Shown here piece after piece: positions 1 through 9,841 of a DNA stretch of 32,500 nucleotides. The notes beneath the pieces were generated by a model. The model saw nothing but the letters and a program-made list of their open reading frames with translations. It did not search any database and had not been told where the DNA came from. This DNA is from Cryptomeria japonica. Lineage: Eukaryota; Streptophyta; Pinopsida; Cupressales; Cupressaceae. The position numbers and the translations under genes were made by a program. The DNA lies in the NCBI RefSeq assembly GCF_030272615.1, contig NW_026729176.1, positions 102,501 to 135,000 on the forward strand, given 5' to 3'. Each line of letters opens with the position of its first letter. Position 1 is the stretch's first letter.

Positions 1-775
1 GCAATTCCGCTCTTATCCGGTCACGTTTGTGTGCCCGAATTTCGCAAGGCAACCTCCATGGGACATGGAAAAGACTCGAGAAGAGAGCTCGCTCACGGGA
101 GAGAGAAGCCAAGGAGACCACGAGAGTGCTGAGAGTGGGACAGCGCTGAATAGGCGGGAGAAGCCTGCGCGTATAAACGGAGATATATATCCAATTGCAA
201 CGAAGGAACGTGCCAAAGATCGAGAACAATGGCAGAAATGCTAGTAACGTGCACTTCGGGACCAACGCATCACCGGAAGACAACCGCCAAACATCGAAAG
301 AGTCGCGATGCTCCGCAACCTACGTGCAAAGCGGTCGCACACCGGGTAAGGGAGTGAGAGCCCCAAACATAGCTGGGCGAGGCGCTCACTCCGCTCTTTA
401 ATATCTCGTTAATACCGCCAAGGAAATGGCACAAGCACACACACACAAGCATCCTCGGAAGAGGACAGTTCGAGTGACAGGTCAAATCCAAGAGTTCCGA
501 AGACTACCTCCAGGAACAATCGGGAACAAGACCGATTACAAGTCGTCGAGTCTGTTACTGGGCGAACACGAGATGCGCACAGGAAATCGATCAGCCCTCA
601 CAATGGCCCAAGGCCAGAGATCGGACTGCTACGATTTACCCCAACAATCATCGTGCCACTCTTCGCAGAGAGGTGATAGACGCCAACGAGCCCGCGCATA
701 GCAATCGAGGTGTAAAAAGGGCGTTGAAGGCAGGAAGCCTGGACGAAAGAGGCTACGAGGTCACCTCGAAGCGGT
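1..775. other. Flanking sequence, no gene recognised
   Basis: I see no recognisable gene here. Short open frames exist on both strands but have no recognisable domain or codon signature. A minor (CA)6 microsatellite lies at 436-447. The phrase GCATAGCAATCG at 696 is the first trace of the short motif that later heads every 188-bp repeat copy. I looked for the 3' end of a 26S rRNA gene, which would be expected if this were the start of a 35S intergenic spacer, and did not find it. Confidence 0.6.
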
Positions 776-1414
776 CTAAGAATCGGGCGCACTTGGGGCG
801 ACTACCAGTGCCAACCCCTTATCCCGCGGTGCGTCCGACACACAGAAATTTCCAAGGCGGCCAAGGAGCCTCCCCGCATAGCAATCGGGGTGTGAGGTTA
901 CGGATGCAGCATTGATAGCAATCGAGGTGTGAGGCGAAGGATGCAGAAGTGAGAGCCGAGGGATGTAGCAGAGATAGCAATCGGGGTGTGTGATGCAGAA
1001 GAGATAGCAATCGAGGTGTGCGGTGGGAAGGGCCCAGCAGCCAGAATGCATGAAGCGACGGATGAAGCAGTGATGACAACCGGGCTGTGAGGAGAGGAGG
1101 GATGCAGCCAAGAAAGCAATCAGGGCTCGAGGCAAGGGATGCATCAAGGATAGCAATCATGTTGTGAGGCGAGATTCCAAAGGCTAAACGTGAGAGGCTG
1201 CAGGGTCGACTCAGAGAGGTCTATGCATGTGAGAGGCTGAAAGCAAGGTCGACTCGGAGCGGTCTATGCATCGGGCGCGCTTGGGGCGACTACCAGTGCC
1301 AACCCCTTATCCCGCGACGCGTCCGACAAAGAGAACGTTCCAAGGCGGCAGAGGAGGTTACCAGCCGAAGGATGCAGTAGCAATAACAGGTATAGTTCCG
1401 CGGCGGCCGAGAAG
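776..1414. repeat. Degenerate short repeats and decayed 188-bp repeat fragments
   Basis: Two segments, about 781-890 and 1262-1350, are recognisable partial copies of the 188-bp repeat (CTTGGGGCGACTACCAGTGC, then CCCCTTATCCCGC, then GGCGGCC). Between them, 890-1170 iterates a motif of roughly 35-60 bp built on AGCAATCGGGGTGTGAGG plus GGATGCAG, with many substitutions. GGTCGACTC occurs twice near 1204 and 1249, each followed by GGTCTATGCAT. This looks like the decayed edge of the 188-bp array. No coding content is supported. Confidence 0.7.
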
Positions 1415-4400
1415 ACTCACCGCATAGGAATCGGGATGCGAGGCGAGGGATGCGGCGGGAAGGCCCCGACGGCTAAACGGAAGAGGCTGCAGGGCCGCCT
1501 CGGAATGGTCCAAGCATCGGATGCGATTGGGACGACTACCAGTGCCAACCCCTTATCCCGCGATGCGTCCGATACACAGATAGTTCCAAGGCGGCCGAGG
1601 AGCCTCACCGCATATCAATCGGGGTGCGAGGCGAGGGATGGGGCGGGAAGGCCCCAACGGCTAGACGGAAGAGGCTTCAGGGCCACCTCGGAATGGTCCA
1701 AGCATCGGACGCGCTTGGGGCGACTGCCAGTGCCAACCCCTTATCCCGCGATGCGTCCGATACACAGATGGTTCCAAGGCGGCCGAGGAGCCTCACCGCA
1801 TAGCAATCGGGGGTGCGAGGCGAGGGATGGGGCGGGAAGGCCCCAACGGCTAGACGGAAGAGGCTTCAGGGCCGCCTAGGAATGGTCCAAGCATCGGACA
1901 CGCTTGGGGCGACTACCAGTGACAGCCCCCTATCCCGCGATGCGTCCGATACGAAGATGGTTCCAAGGCGGCCGAGGAGCCTCACCGCATAGCAATCGGG
2001 GTGCGAGGTGGGGGATGCGGCGAGATGGCCCCAACGGCTAGACGGAAGAGGCCACAGGGCCGCGTCGGAATAGTCCAAGCATCGGACGCGCTTGGGGCGA
2101 CTACCAGTGACAACCCCTTATCCCGCGATGCGTCCGATACGAAGATAGTTCCAAGGCGGCCGAGGAGCCTCACCGCATAGCAATCGGGGTGCGAGGTGGG
2201 GGATGCGGCGAGATGGCCCCAACGGCTAGACGGAAGAGGCTGCAGGGCCGCCTCGGAATAGTCCAAGCATCGGACGCGCTTGGGGCCACTACCAGTGACA
2301 ACCCCTTATCCCGCAATGCGTCCGATACGAAGATAGTTCCAAGGCGGCCGAAGAGCCTCACCGCATAGCAATCGGGGTGCGAGGTGGGGGATGCGGCGAG
2401 ATGGCCCCAACGGCTAGACGGAAGAGGCCACAGGGCCGCCTCGGAATAGTCCAAGCATCGGACGCGCTTGGGGCGACTACCAGTGACAACCCCTTATCCC
2501 GCGATGCGTCCGATACGAAGATAGTTCCCAGGCGGCCGAGGAGCCTCACCGCATAGCAATCGGGGTGCGAGGCGAGGGATGCGGCGAGATGGCCCCAAAG
2601 GCTAGACGGAAGAGGCTGCAGGGCTGCCTCGGAATAGTCCAAGCATCGGACGCGCTTGGGGCGACTACCACTGCCAACCCCTTATCCCGCGATGCGTCCG
2701 ATACACAGATAGTTCCGAGGCGGCCGAGGAGGTGGGGGATGCAGCGAGATGGCCCCAACGGCTAGACGGAAGAGGCTGCAGGGCCGCCTCGGAATAGTCC
2801 AAGCATCGGACGCGCTTGGGGCGACTACCAGTGACAACCCCTTATCCCGCGATGCGTCCGATACACAGATAGTTCCGAGGCGGCCAAGGAGCCTCACCGC
2901 ATAGCAATCGTGGTGCGAGGTGGGGGATGCGGCGAGATGGCCCCAACGGCTAGACGGAAGAGGCTGCAGGGCCGCCTCGGAATGGTCCAAGCATCGGATG
3001 CGCTTGGGGCGACTACCACTGCCAACCCCTTATCCCGCGATGCGTCCGATACACAGATAGTTCCAAGGCGGCCGAGGAGCCTCACAGCATAGCAATCAGG
3101 GTGCGAGGCGAGGGATGCGGCGAGAAAGCCCCAACGGCTAGAGGGAAGAGGCTTCAGGTCCGCCTCGGAATGGTCCAAGCATCGGACGCGCTTGGGGCGA
3201 CTACCAGTGACAACCCCTTATCCCGCGACGCGTCCGATACACAGATAGTTCCAAGGCGGCCGAGGAGCCTCACCGCATAGCAATCGGGGTGCGAGGCGAG
3301 GGATGCGGCGAGAAGGACCCAACGGCTACACGGAAGAGGCTTCGGGGCCGCCTCGGAATGGTCCAAGCATCGGACGCGCTTGGGGCGACTACCAGTGACA
3401 ACCCCTTATCCCGCGACGCGTCCGATACACAGATAGTTCCAAGGCGGCCGAGGAGCCTCACCGCATAGCAATCGGGGTGCGAGGCGAGGGATGCGGCGAG
3501 AAGGACCCAACGGCTACACGGAAGAGGCTTCGGGGCCGCCTCGGAATGGTCCAAGCATCGGACGCGCTTGGGGCGACTACCAGTGACAACCCCTTATCCC
3601 GCGACGCGTCCGATACACAGATAGTTCCAAGGCGGCCGAGGAGCCTCACCGCATAGCAATCGGGGTGCGAGGCGAGGGATGCGGCGAGAAGGACCCAACG
3701 GCTAGACGGAAGAGGCTTCGGGTCCGCCTCGGAATGGTCCAAGCATCGGACGCGCTTGGGGCGACTACCAGTGACAACCCCTTATCCCGCGACGCGTCCG
3801 ATACACAGATAGTTCCAAGGCGGCCGAGGAGCCTCACCGCATAGCAATCGGGGTGCGAGGCGAGGGATGCGGCGAGAAGGACCCAACGGCTAGACGGAAG
3901 AGGCTTCGGGTCCGCCTCGGAATGGTCCAAGCATAGGACGCGCTTGGGGCGACTACCAGTGACAACCCCTTATCCCGCGACGCGTCCGATACACAGATAG
4001 TTCCAAGGCGGCCGAGGAGCCTCACCGCATAGCAATCGGGGTGCGAGGCGAGGGATGCGGCGAGAAGGACCCAACGGCTAGACGGAAGAGGCTTCGGGTC
4101 CGCCTCGGAATGGTCCAAGCATCGGACGCGCTTGGGGCGACTACCAGTGACAACCCCTTATCCCGCGACGCGTCCGATACACAGATAGTTCCGAGGCGGC
4201 CGAGGAGCCTCACCGCATAGCAATCGGGGTGCGAGGCGAAGGATGCGGCGAGAAGGACCCAACGGCTAGACGGAAGAGGCTTCGGGTCCGCCTCGGAATG
4301 GTCTAAGCATCGGACGCGCTTGGGGCGACTACCAGTGACAACCCCTTATCCCGCGACGCGTCCGATACACAGATAGTTCCAAGGCGGCCGAGGAGCCTCA

Positions 4401-5366
4401 CCGCATAGCAATCGGGGTGCGAGGCGAGGGATGCGGCGAGAAGGACCCAACGGCTAGACGGAAGAGGCTTCAGGGCCGCCTCGGAATGGTCCAAGCATCG
4501 AACGCGCTTGGGGCGACTACCAGTGACAACCCCTTATCCCGCGACGCGTCCGATACACAGATAGTTCCGAGGCGGCCGAGGAGCCTCACCGCATAGCAAT
4601 CGGGGTGCGAGGCGAGGGATGCGGCGAGAAGGACCCAACGGCTAGACGGAAGAGGCTTCAGGGCCGCCTCGGAATGGTCCAAGCATCGGACGCGCTTGGG
4701 GCGACTACCAGTGACAACCCCTTATCCCGCGACGCGTCCGATACACAGATAGTTCCGAGGCGGCCGAGGAGCCTCACCGCATAGCAATCGGGGTGCGAGG
4801 CGAGGGATGCGGCGAGAAGGACCCAACGGCTAGACGGAAGAGGCTTCAGGGCCGCCTCGGAATGGTCCAAGCATCGGACGCGCTTGGGGCGACTACCAAT
4901 GACAACCCCTTATCCCGCGACGCGTCCGATACACAGATAGTTCCGAGGCGGCCGAGGAGCCTCACCGCATAGCAATCGGGGTGCGAGGCGAGGGATGCGG
5001 CGAGAAGGACCCAACGGCTAGACGGAAGAGGCTTCAGGGCCGCCTCGGAATGGTCCAAGCATCGGACGCGCTTGGGGCGACTACCAGTGACAACCCCTTA
5101 TCCCGCGACGCGTCCGATACACAGATAGTTCCGAGGCGGCCGAGGAGCCTCACCGCATAGCAATCGGGGTGCGAGGCGAGGGATGCGGCGAGAAGGACCC
5201 AACGGCTAGACGGAAGAGGCTTCAGGGCCGCCTCGGAATGGTCCAAGCATCGGACGCGCTTGGGGCGACTACCGTTGCCAACCCCTTATCCCGCGATGCG
5301 TCTGATACACAGATAGTTCCGAGGCGGCCGAGGAGCCTCACCGCATAGCAATCGGGTTGCGAGGCA
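1415..5366. repeat. 188-bp tandem satellite, about 21 copies
   Basis: The anchor GCATAGCAATCGGG recurs at 1422, 1610, 1799, 1987, 2175, 2363, 2551, 2899, 3087, 3275 and then every 188 bp to 5343. One copy (between 2551 and 2899) lacks 28 bp, including the anchor. The left copies (before 3087) are mixed, and those from 3275 to 5343 are almost identical. Blockwise variants are visible: GATACGAAG versus GATACACAG, and GGTGGGGGATGCGG versus GGCGAGGGATGCGG. Each monomer contains the inverted pair ATCGGACGCG / CGCGTCCGAT. The period is not a multiple of 3, so the frames running through it shift from copy to copy, which argues against coding. This is the kind of subrepeat array seen in plant rDNA spacers (inference). 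Confidence 0.95.
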
Positions 5367-5603
5367 GATTATTGGGAAGGGAACCCCCTGGGATGCGGCT
5401 CAAGCAGTGCCCAAAGGGACTGGAATGCGGAATCACATCGAGAGACCCAAATGCTATACGAGGGCTCAAATCGAATTATCGATTTGGCCACGACATGGAC
5501 GCATCGGAACGACTACCTTTGCCGAACCACTCGCAATTGCATCCATACCGAAACCAATAGACATTTCCGTTAGAGCCCTCGCATAGCATTCGGGAATCTC
5601 GCA

Positions 5604-5693
5604 TGCCCCTCTAAATCGACCAATGCTGGCGCTCAATGAAAATCCGAGCGCTACCACCGTTCGAGCGCCAGCATTGGTCGAGTTAGAGGGGCA
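5604..5693. repeat. Long hairpin: 31-bp arms, 28-nt loop
   Basis: The arms 5604-5634 and 5663-5693 are reverse complements at 30 of 31 positions; the one mismatch is at arm position 12. The loop 5635-5662 repeats the GAGCGC motif of the arms. The hairpin ends 31 nt before the TATATAAG block at 5725. Structures at matching positions lie before the next two TATA blocks but have decayed. It could be a cruciform or hairpin-RNA element, or a relic of an inserted inverted repeat; the sequence does not decide. Confidence 0.9.
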
Positions 5694-5715
5694 CGGGGGA
5701 GAATGCTCCAGTCAA

Positions 5716-5749
5716 CACCTCCCCTATATAAGTTATTTGTCCGATTCTC
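5716..5749 (+). promoter_or_regulatory. TATA block 1, promoter-like
   Basis: CACCTCCCC is followed by TATATAAG (5725-5732) and then TTATTTGTCCGATTCTC. This is the first of 13 same-strand copies of this block. TATATAAG fits a Pol II TATA box and also resembles the TATA part of plant Pol I promoters, but the G-run usual after the Pol I element is missing. Promoter function is inferred from recurrence only. Confidence 0.5.
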
Positions 5750-6092
5750 GCACAACCGTAGTCTGCCTCGTCGAATCAAACAACGGTCCCAGATTCCGAC
5801 TTCCGTTCCGTAGAGACCCAAAAGCTAGATGGAGGCTCGCAAGAAAGAGAGTCGGCGCATAGCAATCGGGTTTCTCGAACGTTTAGGGACCGAGCTCACT
5901 TGCGGATAGGGCAAAATCCGCCAAGCAACCCAAAAGCTAGACGGGGGCTCGAATCGAATCGCCTAGGCGGCCACAACAACGACGTGTTGGATCGACTACC
6001 AGTGCCAAACCATTCAGCAAGACTAGTCTGTGTCGAGGCCGGATAGAGATTCTCAGAGAGCGCCCGCATAGCATTTAGGAGACCTGCCGCGT

Positions 6093-6179
6093 CCCTCACA
6101 CTCGACAAATGGTGGTGCACGTTTATAAATCCGAGCGATCCCAACCCTTTCAAGCACCAACATCGGTCGAGATAGAGGG
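6093..6179. repeat. Degenerate hairpin upstream of second TATA block
   Basis: The arms 6093-6118 and 6154-6179 correspond to those of the hairpin at 5604-5693 but pair at only about 20 of 26 positions. The CTCGAC and TGGTGC segments are kept. The location relative to the next TATA block (6215) is conserved. Confidence 0.65.
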
Positions 6180-6205
6180 GCACGGAGGGGGCTGCGTGAG
6201 ACAAC

Positions 6206-6239
6206 ACAGTCCCCTATATAAGTTATTTGTCCGATTCTC
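6206..6239 (+). promoter_or_regulatory. TATA block 2, promoter-like
   Basis: TATATAAG is at 6215-6222, preceded by AGTCCCC and followed by the same TTATTTGTCCGATTCTC as block 1. Confidence 0.5.
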
Positions 6240-6530
6240 ACACATCCGAAGAATGGTCATCAAATCGGACAACAGCCCAAACTTCCGACTTCCGTCCCAG
6301 AAAGCCCAAGAGCTATCTAAAACGTTCATGGCCGGAACTCGATCGCGGCTATACCAGTCCGCCAAGCAACCCAAAAGCTAGACTGGAGCTCTAGTCGAAT
6401 CACCTCTGTGGCCATTGCAAGGACGTGTTGGAGCGACTACCATTGCCGAACCATTCCGCAGGTCGAGTCCATACCAAGGCCGCATAGAGATTCACGATGA
6501 GCTCCTGCATAGCAATCAGGAGACTTGCCG

Positions 6531-6622
6531 TGTCCATCACAATCGATAAATCCTGGTGCAAGATTTTTGCATCCGAGCGCTCCAACCAGTCGAGCACCAG
6601 CATCAATCGACATAAACGGGCA
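6531..6622. repeat. Strongly decayed hairpin upstream of third TATA block
   Basis: The arms 6531-6559 and 6594-6622 pair at about 19 of 29 positions, best at the loop-proximal CTGGTGC/GCACCAG end. The right arm ends 33 nt before TATATAAG at 6656. It is the third member of the hairpin family. Confidence 0.55.
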
Positions 6623-6646
6623 CGGGGGGAGGATGCTCGAGAACAC

Positions 6647-6680
6647 TACCTCCCCTATATAAGTTATTTGTCCGATTCTC
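6647..6680 (+). promoter_or_regulatory. TATA block 3, promoter-like
   Basis: TATATAAG is at 6656-6663, with CCTCCCC upstream and TTATTTGTCCGATTCTC downstream. It is the last block of the TTATTTG subtype. Confidence 0.5.
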
Positions 6681-6741
6681 AAGCAGCCGAAGTCTGGTCA
6701 TCGAATCGGGTCAAAGACCACAACTTCCGACTTTACCCACA

Positions 6742-7110
6742 ATGCAAGTCATCGAATCGAACATCGGCCCCCGAGTCGGACTCCATGCGTATGTCAGGTC
6801 ATCGGACCCAAATTCCGCCTTCCTGCGCATGGCGGGCCATCAATATCAACTCGGTCATCGGACCCAAACTCCGCCTTTTTGCGTATGGCACGCCTTCAAA
6901 TCGGTCATCGGACCCAAATTCCGCCTTCCTGTGCATGGCGGGCCATCAACATCAACTCGGTCATCGGACCCAAATTCCGCCTTTCTGCGCATGGCACGCC
7001 ATCAACTCGGTCATCGGACCCAAATTCCGCCTTCCTGCGCATGGCAGGTCATCGGACACAAATTCAGACCTCGCCAATATGCCTACGTATCGAATCGGTC
7101 ATCGGACCCA
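6742..7110. repeat. Alternating 50/56-bp tandem repeat
   Basis: CATCGGAC recurs at 6800, 6856, 6906, 6962, 7012, 7050 and 7100, giving spacings of 56, 50, 56, 50, 38 and 50. Monomers contain AAATTCCGCCTT, CTGCGCATGGC and, in most copies, CAACTCGGT. The alternation suggests that a two-monomer unit of about 106 bp was the unit of amplification. The last copies merge into the 311-bp repeat, which starts with the same motif. Open frames through it are repetitive and not credible genes. Confidence 0.85.
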
Positions 7111-7191
7111 ACTTCCGACTTCATCCATACTGTAGGGTCTTTGAGGTTGGCGCGGTGCGCTCAACCCAGGGAGTCGACCCATCGAAGCATA

Positions 7192-7225
7192 CACCTCCCC
7201 TATATAAGCTATTTGTCCGATTCCC
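7192..7225 (+). promoter_or_regulatory. TATA block 4, promoter-like
   Basis: TATATAAG is at 7201-7208 and is followed by CTATTTGTCCGATTCCC. It lies in the first 311-bp repeat copy. Confidence 0.5.
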
Positions 7226-7502
7226 ACACCTGTGTAGTTTGCACCTCTGACCAGGACATCGACCCCAACTTCCGAACTCGACTGCAACGACGGCACCAGC
7301 GCCTTGGTGCGCACCTTGCGACGCACAGTCCCAACATTCGCCTTCCTGCACATGGCAGGTCATCGGACCCAAATTCCGACCTCGCGAGTATGCCTACATA
7401 TCGAATCGGTCATCGGACCCAACTTCCGACTTCATCCATACCGTAGGGTCTTTGAGGTTGGCGCGGTGCGCTCAACCCGGGGAGTCGACCCAACGAAGCA
7501 TA

Positions 7503-7536
7503 CACCTCCCCTATATAAGCTATTTGTCCGATTCCC
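7503..7536 (+). promoter_or_regulatory. TATA block 5, promoter-like
   Basis: TATATAAG is at 7512-7519, in the second 311-bp repeat copy; the downstream sequence is the same as in block 4. Confidence 0.5.
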
Positions 7537-7813
7537 ACACCTGTGTAGTTTGCACCTCCGATCAAGACATCGACCCCAACTTCCGAACTCGCCTCCAACG
7601 ACCGAACCAGCGCCTTGGTGCGCACCTTGCAACGCACAGTGCCAACATTCGCCTTCCTGCACGTGGCAGGTCATCGGACCCAAATTCCGACCTCGCGAGT
7701 ATGCCTACATATCGAATCGGTCATCGGACCCAACTTCCGACTTCATCCATACCGTAGGGTCTTTGAGGTTGGCGCGGTGCGCTCAACCCGGGGAGTCGAC
7801 CCAACGAAGCATA

Positions 7814-7847
7814 CACCTCCCCTATATAAGCTATTTGTCCGATTCCC
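7814..7847 (+). promoter_or_regulatory. TATA block 6, promoter-like
   Basis: TATATAAG is at 7823-7830, in the third 311-bp repeat copy; the downstream sequence is the same as in block 4. Confidence 0.5.
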
Positions 7848-8124
7848 ACACCTGTGTAGCTTGCACCTCCGATCAGGACATCGACCCCAACTTCCGAACT
7901 CGACTAAAAAGACCGCACCAGCGCCTTGGTGTGCACCTTGCAACGCACAGTGTCAACATTCGCCTTCCTGCACATGGCAGGTCATCGGACCCAAATTCCG
8001 ACCTCATGAGCATACCTACTAATCGAATTGGTCATCGGACCCAACTTCCGACTTCATCCATACCGTAGGGTCTTTGAGGTTGGCGCGGTGCGCTCAACCT
8101 GGGGAGTCGACCCATCGAAGCATA

Positions 8125-8158
8125 CACCTCCCCTATATAAGCTATTTGTCCGATTCCG
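8125..8158 (+). promoter_or_regulatory. TATA block 7, promoter-like
   Basis: TATATAAG is at 8134-8141, followed by CTATTTGTCCGATTCCG. It is the last block before the minisatellite. Confidence 0.5.
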
Positions 8159-8247
8159 ACACCTGTGTAGTTTGCACCTCCGCTCAGGACATCGACCCCA
8201 ACTTCCGAACTCGCCTGCAACGACCGAACCAGCGCCTTGGTGCGCAC

Positions 8248-8878
8248 CAAAAGTGCGCACTTTTGGAGGGCACTTTTGTGCGCTCCAAAGGTGCGCACTT
8301 TTGGAGGGCACTTTTCTGCGCTCCAAAGGTGCGCACTTTTGGAGGGCACTTTTTGGAGGGCACTTTTCTGCGCTCCAAAGGTGCGCACTTTTGGAGGGCA
8401 CTTTTTGGAGGGCACTTTTCTGCGCTCCAAAGGTGCGCACTTTTGGAGGGCACTTTTTGGAGGGCACTTTTCTGCGCTCCAAAGGTGCGCACTTTTGGAG
8501 GGCACTTTTTGGAGGGCACTTTTCTGCGCTCCAAAGGTGCGCACTTTTGGAGGGCACTTTTTGGAGGGCACTTTTCTGCGCTCCAAAGGTGCGCACTTTT
8601 GGAGGGCACTTTTCTGCGCTCCAAAGGTGCGCACTTTTGGAGGGCACTTTTTGGAGGGCACTTTTCTGCGCTCCAAAGGTGCGCACTTTTGGAGGGCACT
8701 TTTTGGAGGGCACTTTTCTGCGCTCCAAAGGTGCGCACTTTTGGAGGGCACTTTTTGGAGGGCACTTTTCTGCGCTCCAAAGGTGCGCACTTTTGGAGGG
8801 CACTTTTGTGCACTCCAAAGGTGCGCACTTTTGGAGGGCACTTTTCCTGTGCTCCAAAGGTGCACACCTAGGTGAGCA
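8248..8878. repeat. 38/52-bp palindromic minisatellite
   Basis: The monomer starts GGTGCGCACTTTTGGAGGG and ends CTGCGCTCCAAA. Starts are at 8290, 8328, 8380, 8432, 8484, 8536, 8588, 8626, 8678, 8730, 8782, 8820 and 8859. The short form is 38 bp (one 39) and the long form 52 bp, with a duplicated 14-bp TTTTTGGAGGGCAC. The first, variant copy contains the perfect 16-bp palindrome AAAAGTGCGCACTTTT near 8250; later copies are near-palindromes. Frames are open in both directions throughout, which reflects a stop-poor repeat and not a gene. Confidence 0.95.
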
Positions 8879-8993
8879 CCTTCGACCACACCTTGTAGCA
8901 CACCAAACTCTGACTTTCGACTTCATCCGCAATGCAGGGTCTTTGAGGTTGGCGCAATGCGCACAACCAGGGGAGTCGACCCATCAAACCCAA

Positions 8994-9027
8994 CACCTCC
9001 CCTATATAAGCTATTTGTCTGATTCTC
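8994..9027 (+). promoter_or_regulatory. TATA block 8, promoter-like
   Basis: TATATAAG is at 9003-9010. GTCTGATTCTC follows in place of GTCCGATTCTC, a CpG-to-TpG change. Confidence 0.5.
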
Positions 9028-9150
9028 ATACATGCGTAGCCTGCAGGAGCAATTAGGACATCGACCCCAACTTTCGGCTTCTAAACGAAAACAAGGTCTT
9101 TGAGGTTGGTGTAATGCGAACAACTAGGGGAGTCAACCCATCAAACCCAA

Positions 9151-9184
9151 CACCTCCCCTATATAAGCTATTTGTCTGATTCTC
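9151..9184 (+). promoter_or_regulatory. TATA block 9, promoter-like
   Basis: TATATAAG is at 9160-9167, with the GTCTGATTCTC variant downstream. Confidence 0.5.
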
Positions 9185-9307
9185 ATACATGTGTAGTCTA
9201 CAGGAGCAATTAGGACATCGACCCCAACTTTTGACTTCTTAACGAAAACAAGGTCTTTGAGGTTGACGTAATGCGCACAACCAGGGGAGTCGACCCATCA
9301 AACCCAA

Positions 9308-9341
9308 CACCTCCCCTATATAAGCTATTTGTCCGATTCTC
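9308..9341 (+). promoter_or_regulatory. TATA block 10, promoter-like
   Basis: TATATAAG is at 9317-9324, with the GTCCGATTCTC form downstream. Confidence 0.5.
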
Positions 9342-9464
9342 ATACATGTGTAGCCTGCAGGAGCCATTAGGACATTGACCCCAACTTTTGACTTCTTAAC
9401 GAAAACAAGGTCTTTGAGGTTGGCGTAATGCGCACAACCAAGGGAGTTGACCCATCAAACCCAA

Positions 9465-9498
9465 CACCTCCCCTATATAAGCTATTTGTCTGATTCTC
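9465..9498 (+). promoter_or_regulatory. TATA block 11, promoter-like
   Basis: TATATAAG is at 9474-9481, with the GTCTGATTCTC variant downstream. Confidence 0.5.
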
Positions 9499-9684
9499 AT
9501 ACATGTGTAGCCTGCAACAACGATTAGGACATCCACCCCAACTTCTGAATTCGTCTGCGTTGACCGCACCAAAGGTGCACGCCTTGGTGCTCACCAAAAT
9601 CCGACTTCCGACTTCTTCTGCTATGCGGGGTCTTTGAGGTTGGCGCAGTGCGCACAACCAGGGGAGTCAACCCACCGAATGCAA

Positions 9685-9718
9685 CACCTCCCCTATATAA
9701 GCTATTTGTCTGATTCTC
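9685..9718 (+). promoter_or_regulatory. TATA block 12, promoter-like
   Basis: TATATAAG is at 9694-9701, with the GTCTGATTCTC variant downstream. It follows the long 220-bp repeat copy. Confidence 0.5.
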
Positions 9719-9841
9719 ATACATGCGTAGACTGCAGCAATGATTAGGACATCCACCCCAACTTTTGACTTCTTAAACAAGACAGGGTCTTTGAAGTTGG
9801 TGCAGTGCACACAACCAGGGGAGTCGACCCATCAAACGCAA

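Larger units (their letters stand above)
5367..6740. repeat. Three diverged 440-490 bp hairpin + TATA modules
   Basis: Three related modules end with a TATATAAG block at 5725, 6215 and 6656 (spacings 490 and 441 bp). Each carries, in order, a GACTACC(A/T)-TTGCCGAACCA-like segment, a GCATAGCA(A/T)T segment, an inverted repeat with a loop containing ATCCGAGCG, a GGGGCACGG(A/G)GG stretch, and the TATA block. The first two segments resemble parts of the 188-bp satellite monomer, so the satellite may have arisen by amplification of part of this module (inference). No protein or RNA gene is recognised. Confidence 0.75.
7030..8248. repeat. 311-bp tandem repeat carrying TATA blocks 4-7
   Basis: TATATAAG recurs at 7201, 7512, 7823 and 8134, exactly 311 bp apart, and the surrounding sequence repeats with it: CATGGCAGGTCATCGGACCC, the GGTCTTTGAGGTTGGCGCGG element about 75 bp before the TATA block, GAGTCGACCCA, the TATA block, CACCTGTGTAG, GACATCGACCCCAACTTCCG and CAGCGCCTTGGTG. 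Copies are similar but not identical. The last copy is interrupted by the 38/52-bp minisatellite at 8248. Confidence 0.92.

Noticed and set aside
1201-1260. GGTCGACTC pair as Pol I terminator (Sal-box-like) sites
   Set aside because: The match to animal Sal boxes is short and imperfect, plant Pol I terminators differ, and the site lies in degenerate repeats. The evidence is insufficient.
1982-5246. Recurring 70-94 codon minus-strand frames in the 188-bp satellite
   Set aside because: The same peptide recurs because the DNA repeats. The 188-bp period shifts frame each copy and stops interrupt every monomer.
8248-8878. CRISPR-like array
   Set aside because: Monomers are contiguous with no unique spacers, and the 5S genes show a plant nuclear context.
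8028-9056. Open frames of about 290-340 codons over the minisatellite on both strands
   Set aside because: Several frames are open at once across 38/52-bp monomers, including antisense ones. The reading is a pure translation of the repeat.
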